Source of the DNA: Margaritifera margaritifera
Taxonomy: Eukaryota; Mollusca; Bivalvia; Unionida; Margaritiferidae
Assembly (NCBI GenBank): GCA_029931535.1
Contig: JAQPZY010001495.1
Span: 1,648,001 to 1,712,000 of the forward strand
Length of the DNA stretch: 64,000 nt
Reading direction: 5' to 3'
Both the position numbers and the translations under genes were made by a program. The first letter of the stretch is position 1. Each line of letters begins with the position of its first letter. The notes beneath the pieces were generated by a model. The model was not told the origin of the DNA. It saw only the letters and a list, made by a program, of their open reading frames with translations, and made no database searches. Positions 56,442 to 64,000 of this stretch are shown here, in pieces.

Positions 56442-57721
56442 TTGATTCCACAAGTTTTACATAAGATCATGATGTTCACCGCACGGATCATCCTGATTGC
56501 ACCTATGTGGCCTCAAAGGTCGTGGTTCAACGACTTACTCGACCTGTTAATCGACAAACCAAGAGTATTACCTCCGTGGAAAAATCTTCTCTCACAACAC
56601 AGAGGCACTCTAGTTCACACCAATCCCCATATCCTCCACTTTCACGCTTGGCGTATCTCAAGCGATCGATCCGCAATGCAAAGTTTTTGAGCAAAGTTGC
56701 CGACTGTATCGTACAAGCCCGGCGATGCTCTACATCCAAGGTCTACAATCCAAAGTGGAAAATCTTCTGTGATTGGTGTGTTAGGAAAAGCGTTAATACT
56801 TGCCGACCCTCTATCGCTGCAGTAGCAGATTTTCTTCTCTTCCTTTTCAAAGAGAGATCTTGTTCAACCTCCACAATCAAAGGGTATAGGGCTGCTCTTT
56901 CAAGCACTCTTAAATTCTCTAAAGGTCAATCCATTGGTTCAGATCCTAACTTGTCGGAGTATTATAAAGTATTTCGAGCTTCAGAGACCAGTGTCTTGCT
57001 CTTTGACACCAAAATGGAACCTTTCATGTGTTTTGTGGCCATTGACAAAAACACCTTACGAACCTTTGAGTGAGGCCTCGTTTGAAAATCTCACGTTTAA
57101 AACTGTTTTTCTTCTGGCCGTTGCATCATCCCGGAGAAGAAGCGAGCTACATGCTTTATCAATTGAAGAGGGATGTTTACGCTTCAGTGGAAATTATGAG
57201 TCCGTTTCCCTATTGTGTCAGCCTGGTTTTCTTGCCAAAAACCAACTTCCGTCAGTATTCCCATCCCTGATTGAAATCCCCGGTCTTAGTCGTATCTGTG
57301 CTGGGTATGATAGTGATAGACTTCTTTGCCCAGTTAGGGCACTTAAATTCTATTTACCAACTGCTAAGGGGAGAAGGAAGGGTAGTAAAAGGTTTTTTCT
57401 CCCCTTAAGTGGTTCAGCTGATATTTCAGCATCCACTATCTCTCGATGGATTTCGCTCACCACAAAAGAGCTTATGCATCTCTCACGGAAAAAGACCTAT
57501 CGTTCAGGAAGATTAAAACCCATGATGTCAGGGCTATTGCTACTTCCTGGTCATATTTCAACCATTCATCTTTAGACGATATTATGAAGGCTGCATTTTG
57601 GCGCTCACACCCAACCTTCTCGTCTTTTTACCTTCGGTCTTTAGCAAACCAAAGTCAAGGTATCTTCTCTCTGGGTCCGATCATCGCAGCACATTCTACG
57701 ACCCAGACAACTGCACCTTAA
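56442..57721 (+). pseudogene. DIRS tyrosine recombinase (copy 1)
   Basis: A short upstream piece (56442-56600) reads ARIILIAPMWPQRSWF, conserved before DIRS recombinases. The core-binding domain (56640-57000) includes YNPKWKIFCDWCVRKSV and STIKGYRAALSS. After a frameshift near 57050 comes the catalytic domain: ASSRRRSELHAL (first Arg), CPVRALKFYL. A second frameshift near 57460 leads to KTHDVRAIATSW (His-x-x-Arg), FWRSHPTF (His) and FSSFYLRSL (nucleophile Tyr). All recombinase signature residues are present, but two frameshifts disable the frame. Confidence 0.92.
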
Positions 57722-57817
57722 GATGGCAGTTGACTGCTTGGACTGGAAGGTGAGTAATTTTCTTCCACATTTCTACTCAAAGTCCATCAGCCACCCTCCT
57801 TACTGACAAATTCAGCT

Positions 57818-57920
57818 TAATAATAGTGACGTTTAGTTATTACTGACATTAAAATGTAGTTTTTGGGAGGAGTAAAACTAATTTTAATTATGTAATACTT
57901 ACCTGTCACTATTTGGATGC
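57818..57920 (+). repeat. DIRS copy 1 internal complementary region
   Basis: Positions 57818-57854 complement the outer left edge (51544-51583). Positions 57854-57920 complement the outer right edge (about 58106-58172). The two halves meet at ATTAAAATGTAG, which gives the expected circle junction of the two ends. In DIRS elements this region templates completion of the terminal repeats. Confidence 0.85.
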
Positions 57921-58172
57921 CCTCCTCCCTCCCCGCGCTAATGTCCTTCATTAGTCTCACGTCCTGAAAAGAATGAGTATGCTCTGTGGAGCACGAGCTG
58001 ATGACGTAGATCAGACTGGGTCGATGCACATGTTCTAAGAAACTTCTAGAACAGGGAGTTGTTGCATCTACCACAGACGAGGTCTTTCCATGCAGAAAGG
58101 AGAAAGCTTAATAATAGTGACAGGTAAGTATTACATAATTAAAATTAGTTTTACTCCCCCAAAAAACTACAT
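57915..58172 (+). repeat. DIRS copy 1 right inverted terminal repeat
   Basis: The complement of the left repeat, extended at its outer end by GACAGGTAAGTATTACATAA and ATTAGTTTTACTCCCCC to CTACAT at 58172. The same outer segment, in divergent form, ends DIRS copy 3 (4799-5113). Confidence 0.85.
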
Positions 58173-58790
58173 GTTGGTGTGTAAGATCATGTTCATTCAC
58201 AGCATATTTCTTTTTAGCTGTTGAGGTGTGTTATGTTGGCAATGTAATTAAGATGATCGAAGTCACGGGCTTGTATCACCTTAAAAATATTGCATATACT
58301 ATGCATAATTGTATGTATAGTACATGTATTATTTATAGGCAAATTGTAAGCAACAATACAAGCCCCTGTTGTCGAAGTTGTGTGCAACTTATATTCTTAC
58401 AGCAACAGTGATCTCATTATCAAATTACAATAAAAAAGAAAACACTCTTGTTTTTAATAAATATGTGTGTGTGTGAGAGGTAGAGAGAGAGAAATGGATG
58501 AAACAACATTGTGTCAAGGTGTACAATCCTGTATATTCAGAGTCATATTTATTTGTAACAATTGGAGAGAGAGAGAAAGGGAGAGGTTACAAGACGGTTG
58601 TAATTTTTATTGCTCATTTATGTACATGTACAAAGGGCACTAATGTGTTCCATTGTATATTAACGCCTCTGAATAAACAGTTCATTCTTGTTTTGATTAC
58701 AATGGCCATTGTCACAACATGCTAAAATCCACATGGCTATGCAGAGTTACATAGTAATTATATATGCCTAGAGCTTTGGCCAGGTTATTA
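58173..58790 (-). repeat. Dispersed repeat R1, copy 2, part right of the DIRS insertion
   Basis: Read on the minus strand this runs colinear with 14890-15318 and 20917-21060: CTAGGCATAT, CTGCATAGCC, GTGCCCTTTGTACATGTAC, TTGACACAATG, GATAATGAGAT.ACTGTTGC, then GATACAAGCCC and CTTCGATCATCTT. It contains the segment missing at the TTAA-bounded insertion of copy 1. Confidence 0.72.
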
Positions 58791-59134
58791 CAGTCAATGC
58801 CTGATTGAGGACAAAATTTACACAGACAAGATCAAATTAGTGAGGTTATCATTAGGGAAATTTATAGGATATTAAATATTAAAAATTCTGAATGTTGAAG
58901 AGTCCTTACAGTCACCAATGTAATATAAGGCACTCTTTAATGATATTATTGAAGGATTATGTGTTGTAAGGCCATTGTCCAGCTTTTAATGAACAGCAGT
59001 AGATATTGTAATGACAACAAGAGATTGTACGCATCAATGATTGTATTTTTTCACCAATAAAGATACCAATAGAATGGCGGATAGAAGAGTAAGAGTAAGA
59101 AACCAATTACCATTTCAAAATGATATATCAAAGA

Positions 59135-60385
59135 CTTTTCTGCATGATTATAAATGTTGATTATTTCTTTTATTTCTTAATCTTCTGTTTCAGTATTTGA
59201 TGCCTCAGTTTAAAACTAACCCAAGGTTAACAAATATTATTGTTTTTCATATGAGATTATATCAAACTTATACACAGCAAAACAATTCATTGATTGTTTG
59301 ACATATCTAAATTGTACATCAGTATTTTTTCAAAGATGTTTGAAATGTAAACTTCTCTTCTTGATTCAAATGGTGATTCTTTTATTTCATAATCTCCTGT
59401 TTCATTATTCAATGCCTCATTTAAAAACTTGCCAGAAGTTAAAAAATATTTTTGTTTTTCATATGAGATTATATCAAACATATAGGCTAAATATACATTG
59501 GTTGTTTGACATATCTAAATTATATGTCAATATTTTTTCAAAGCCGTTAGAAACATGAACTCTTCTTGACTCAAATGGTGATTCTTTTATTTCTGGATCT
59601 TCTGTTTCATTATTCAGTGCTTCAGTTAAAAACAAACCCAGAGTTAAATAATATTCATTTTTCATATGAGATTATATTAAATATATATTTTGCAGACAAT
59701 ATATTGGCTGTTAGATGTATCTGCATCATACATTGCTATTTTTTTTCAAAGCCATTTGAAGCATGAACATCTCTTCTTGATTTAAATGGTGATTCTTTTA
59801 TTTCTTAATCTCCTATTTCATTATTCGATACCTCATTTAAAAACTTACCAAAAGTTAATCAATATTTATGTTTTTCATGTGAGATTATATCAAACATATA
59901 CAATACACTGGTCATGTGACATATCTAAATCGTACATCAGTATTTTTTCGAAGCTGTTTGAAATGTGAATTTCTCATCTTGACTCAAATGTTAATTTTTT
60001 TATTTCTTAATCTCCTGTTTCATTATTTAATGCCTCAAATAAAGACTTTCCCAAAGTTAATAAAGGTTTATATTTTTCATTTGAGATTATATCAAACATA
60101 TATTTTGGTCATTTCATGTATCAGAATTGTACATTGGTATTTTTCCTAAGCCATTTGAAACATGAACTTCTTCATGATTCAGATGATGATTTTTTTATTT
60201 CTTGATCTCCTGTTTCATTATTCAATGCATCATTTAAAAACTTACTCAAAGCTGATCATCATTTATAACATATCCTTAGCAAACAATACATTGGTTGTTG
60301 GACGTATGTAAATCGTAGATCGGTACCTTTTTTGTAGTTGTTTAAAACGTGAACTTCTCTTCTTGATTCAGATTATAACCCATCA
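59135..60385 (+). repeat. Tandem array, six ~205-bp units
   Basis: Units share GATTCTTTTATTTC (near 59163, 59375, 59580, 59789, 59996, 60190), CTCCTGTTTCATTATTCAA, TTTTTCATATGAGATTATAT and TTTTTTCAAAGC.GTTTGAA. The period is about 195-212 bp. Both strands have many short frames with shared peptides, all explained by the repeat. Confidence 0.88.
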
Positions 60386-61947
60386 AAATTAAAGGTTGAA
60401 AAATAATATGAAAATAAATAAACAACACAACATTGCCTTAATTGTATGTGATTTTAGTCTATTATTCTTTTCATAAGAAATTCAGCAATATTTTGATCTT
60501 TCTTGCTAGTGTAAATCTTCTGTAGAATTTTTGTACAAAAATTAAAAGGATTTGACAACAAATATAAAGTTCTATGTATAAAAAAATATACATTTAATTA
60601 ATTATTATTTTTATGGATAGATGGTGTATGAAAATTTAGTGTGTACAAAAAAATCACAAGAATCGCGGAAAAAGATCTTTAAAGTGCAGCATGATCAGAA
60701 GCCAACATTTTCAGCCTTTCATTTTCAAATAATGTCAGTTATTTTACTAATTGCAACCGCTTCAACCCTGTGGACCTCACCCAGGCAGCCTGTTGCAAAG
60801 CAGCTTGAAAATAGTAGTTTTTGTACTAGAGTAGCAGGGATGATTCTGTTATATTAATTAGGGCCACATGGTGGCCCTAATTCATATTGGCTGCCCTGGA
60901 TTTTAATTTTTGAAATATTCCAATGTAAAGTTAGTAAATCTTGCTTGCCAGAACTGTTCCCTCATTCCATTCATATCCATAACATGTGTTACTAGATTGG
61001 AACCGTAATTTCACCTTTTTCCTTACTGGAAGTCATCTTGATCACACAAAAGCTTGGCATTGCTTTTAAGTGCAGTTAAGCATTATAAGTATTCAGATTC
61101 TCCAACATCTGTGCATTGATGATGCTTAAACAGGTGACAAGCGAGCAGACAACTCTTCCATTTTCATAGCAATGAAGATGTATTCCTTCCTTAATTAGAA
61201 ACTTTTGGTGACTGTCTGTTTGGATAGCTGACAGACATATTGGTAATGACTGATACACACATTTTGTGCTTTTAATTGCTTAAATTGCACACATGGCCGA
61301 TGGTTCATCTGCCAAGGTATGCTTGGAGTAATGTTGTCTTGCATGAAATGCTAAATTTTTTGACGACTCTCTGTCTAATGAACTTTTTTTTATGACATTC
61401 TGTTCATGCTTTTTGGTTAAAAAGAGAATATAGTTTTTAACAGTGTTCAGTAACAAACAGAAAAAGATTATAGTTCAGTAACAAACAGAATTATTATAGT
61501 GCAGTCTGATTTTAAATTATGTTAATAAACAGATACATTTGTTGGCAGCTGATATTTAGTCTCATATTAGGGACTTGTTATGAAAAAGTTGTTGTTTATA
61601 CCAAAGGACACAACAACTACTACTACTACCACAACTATTACCAAAAATAAGACAACTTCTATACAAAAAAAGAACGAAATTATATAACTTAGTTTGGTTT
61701 ACACTGAACACAAACCCTTATAATATAATTTTTTAAGCTGCTATAAAGGGACATCTGAAAATAAATTGAAACAAAATATATATCGGTGCTGAGGGTTAGG
61801 AGGTTAGAAACAGAAGCATATTTGTTAAAAATTCCCAGAAATACTTATTTTGCAATAAAATTCCCAATGCTAGTGATGGGGTCACCAATATTTAATTGTT
61901 GGAATAATCTCTAGAGTAGAGAGTTGTAGTTACTTAAAGGGAAGACA
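60386..61947. other. Non-genic stretch
   Basis: AT-rich. The frame 60621-60857 and others show no recognisable domain or clear splice boundaries. A small inverted GGGCCAC..GTGGCCC palindrome lies near 60861-60878. Confidence 0.4.
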
Positions 61948-62215
61948 TATTGAAAAGCCAGTCTCAAATACCTTATATCCAGGATCTGGCAATTCTGCTG
62001 AAAAGCCCATCTCAGGTGCCCAATATCCTGAATCTGGCAATTCTGCTGAAAAGCCAGTATAAAGTACCCGATATCCTGGATCTACCAATTCTGCTACACA
62101 GTAGCCAGTCCGAAGTGCCATATATGGTGGATCTGGCAATTCTGCTACTGAAAAACCAATCTCAAGTGCCCAATATCCTAGGTCTGGCAATTCTTCTGAA
62201 AAGGTCTGTGCTAAA
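61948..62215. repeat. Tandem repeat, five ~50-bp units
   Basis: Units share AAAAGCCAGTCTCAAGT, GCCCAATATCCTGGATCTGG and CAATTCTGCTG. Frames on both strands are open through it and give periodic peptides, an effect of the repeat. Confidence 0.85.
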
Positions 62216-62419
62216 AAAATTCTTATTTCTGCAGTCTCCACCATCAGTACAGTAACAGTGGCCTTAAAGAGATTAAGTTACATCAGCTTCAGAAATGGGA
62301 GAACAGAGACAAGTATGCTTTAATTTGATGAGTCCTTTTTAGCATTAGACTTTTCAGCTGGGGAACTGCATATTTTTATCTAATGACATACATGTATTAG
62401 GGAGTTCAAGATCAGTTTT

Positions 62420-62520
62420 CAAAAAATCCGATAGCCCGACGCCCGGGGCCCCTCTAATTTCAGATCGGGTCTCTGCTATATTTTAGGTGAAAAGCCCGTC
62501 GGGCTTGTCGAACAAAAAAA
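62420..62520. mobile_element. Possible hAT terminal relic
   Basis: ATAGCCCGACGCCCGGGGCC, a CTCTAATTTC segment and GATCGGG resemble the right subterminal part of the 22695-24126 hAT read on the minus strand (ATAGCCCGATGTCCCGGAC, TATTAATTTTC, GTCGGGC). No second end or target duplication was seen. Confidence 0.35.
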
Positions 62521-64000
62521 TATAAATTTGCCTGAGAAGACTTCAATCTCGCTAGCTAAATGCAGACTTTTATTTGAATGTTGTTGAAAAACCAGTACAT
62601 TATAAATATTTATCATTATGTGGACCCCTTAGTCATTTGAAGTTCGTCTACTGATCGTAATTCTATAGAAATCTGTAAACTTTGTGTACAATGCGAGGCA
62701 TGTGACCTGTGAATCGGGAACAGATTGCCCGGGGTTACATGTACCTATAATTAGTGCTCAGTTGGCTTCAATTGAGCTGCCCCTTGCTCATGCTTCTTGT
62801 TCCATTCTGAATCTTACACCACCTTCGGTCTTCAAAAGTATTTACCTGGGCCAGTTACTATCTAGCTGAGGATTATTTAATCCCTTTATACCTTACAAAA
62901 TTTCAAATCAAGCCTTGTTCTGTCTGTGCAAACTTTTTTAATTTGGAAAAATAAAGTTTTAAACGGCGAGAGCAATGTTAAAGAATTGCTATTTATAGTA
63001 CAAGCACAGCCTAATTAATACACATCCTAAGGTACATGTGTGTGACGCGGATCCTCGCGCAGGTAAAACTAAAAGTCGGTACATTTATACTGTATAAAAA
63101 CTTGCACAATACCATCCACTATAATCAGTAAAATTAAAATAAAGCTTACAAAACTACAGTGAAAAAAAATTCTGAATCATAAAAATGTAAGTTGAATATG
63201 GACTTTATCATTTCTTTGTTAATTATATGCCACACATTTCGAAAATAATGCATAAAAATGGCATTATAATATTTTTGTAAAAATCATAAATAAGTACATT
63301 TAAAATAGTAAATAATTTAGACATTATTATTATTATAGAAGACAAAAAAACAAACAAAAATATATACACATGCATGCAGAATAAGTAATAATTAAAATAA
63401 TAATTATAATGTCTACATTGCATGTTCTTTTTAAATGTTTCTCAAATCGCTGGCATTCTAAATGCCATTTAAATATGATGGTACAGTGAAGACCGATTTG
63501 GTTGATATAGTTGATTTAAAGGCTGCAGATGCTAGGGGTGTTTAAAGAACAGCAATTGCAATGTGCAGCATCGTATGAAAAATAATAGTAAAAAATAGAG
63601 CCATTTTGGGCACATGGTATTGGAGTCAGGGCTTGTGGATTTTGAGTCAGGGCTTATGGATTTTGTCAAGGCACCAGCCCTGGGCCTGTGTCTGAAAAAA
63701 AATTTCTTTGAACACTGAATATACACTGTATTCAGTCAAAACAGACATCAAAAGTGCACTATGCAAAGTACAGAGATCTGTCCCACAGGGTGAGAATGCA
63801 AGTCGGCATGGTGAAATAAATAAAACTATTGAGCCAGAAAAAAGGGTGGGGTGAGGTGGGGGCGGGGTTAGTGGCAATATGTAGAAAAGTGAATAAATAT
63901 AGTAGAAAAAAATAAGGCTTGGATAGGACAGCAATAACAGGCTTATTTTGTAATCTGCATTAAGAGTTCAATCAGCAATTACTGCATATTAAAATGTATA
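62521..64000. other. Non-genic right end of the window
   Basis: AT-rich. Near 63625-63665 a ~30-bp word (GAGTCAGGGCTTRTGGATTT) is tandemly doubled. No gene, including the missing 3' exons of the JmjC gene, was recognised. Confidence 0.4.

Larger units (their letters stand above)
51544..58172 (+). mobile_element. DIRS retroelement, copy 1, near full length (~6.6 kb)
   Basis: Order of parts: left inverted terminal repeat (51544-51720), ORF1-like region, RT, RNase H, tyrosine recombinase, internal complementary region (57818-57920), right terminal repeat (57915-58172). DIRS elements integrate through a circular DNA and a tyrosine recombinase rather than a DDE integrase. The coding parts carry several frameshifts and nonsense codons, so this copy is dead. 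Flanks share ATGTTG (51538-51543 and 58171-58176), and both flanks belong to one repeat (R1). GTT-type flanks are known for DIRS. Confidence 0.92.

Noticed and set aside
57854..58172. 319-bp element with inverted ends, at first read as a MITE
   Set aside because: Its left part is the internal complementary region and its right part the terminal repeat of DIRS copy 1; the left end of that element at 51544 matches too.
59135..60385. Periodic ~205-bp repeats considered as a CRISPR-like array
   Set aside because: Units are long, imperfect and directly adjoining, without short identical repeats and unique spacers; an ordinary eukaryotic tandem array.
60621..60857. 78-codon frame considered as the missing JmjC 3' exon
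   Set aside because: It has no W-x-H-x-V motif, no phase-compatible acceptor was evident, and the peptide resembles no JmjC C-terminus.

Overview
This is a eukaryotic, AT-rich, repeat-dense window with long introns, C2H2 zinc fingers, simple-sequence runs and many decayed transposons. The mix of DIRS, hAT, pogo and piggyBac relics with interspersed tandem arrays of about 130-150 bp units suggests an aquatic invertebrate, most likely a bivalve or other mollusc. That placement is inference; nothing here fixes the species. Only two host genes can be supported, and most of the sequence is mobile elements and repeats.

Host gene 1 (minus strand, 29332 down to 7052) encodes a multi-C2H2 zinc-finger protein of the ZNF532/ZNF592/ZNF687 type. 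I joined two short upstream exons (29236-29332 and 21847-22034) to the large terminal exon (7052-12037). Both junctions have consensus splice sites and matching phases, giving a predicted protein of about 1756 residues. Host gene 2 (plus strand, from 32971) encodes a cupin_8/JmjC 2-oxoglutarate oxygenase with an N-terminal signal peptide. Exons at 32971-33233, 36206-36357, 38812-38981 and 48263-48423 join in phase; the 3' end was not found in the window. The two genes are head to head, about 3.6 kb apart.

Region by region: 1-4800 holds three tandem arrays and a hAT MITE with a target duplication. A minus-strand DIRS retroelement fragment lies at 4799-5880. The zinc-finger exon occupies 7052-12037. 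Its next intron (12038-21846) holds a 221-bp double-hairpin MITE and a nested stack: a pogo-like element (13412-21389) containing a dispersed repeat (R1), which is split by a 5.6-kb TTAA-flanked element, which in turn contains a 1.64-kb inverted-repeat element. The following intron (22035-29235) holds a tandem array broken by a 1.43-kb hAT element and a 32-unit minisatellite of about 57 bp. JmjC intron 3 (38982-48262) contains a second, distinct DIRS element (about 39482-46821) that itself carries a 1.44-kb hAT with an 8-bp target duplication. Downstream of JmjC exon 4 are a piggyBac remnant (49939-50743), a hAT relic and a third DIRS element (51544-58172). This last one has a complete architecture: inverted terminal repeats, ORF1-like region, RT, RNase H, tyrosine recombinase, internal complementary region. 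It is inserted in a second copy of R1. The right end has a 6-unit array of about 205-bp repeats and short tandem repeats.

All mobile-element coding regions seen are interrupted by stops, frameshifts or deletions. I found no clearly novel gene system. The most noteworthy material is the DIRS set and the nested insertions, whose order can be read from interrupted repeats.
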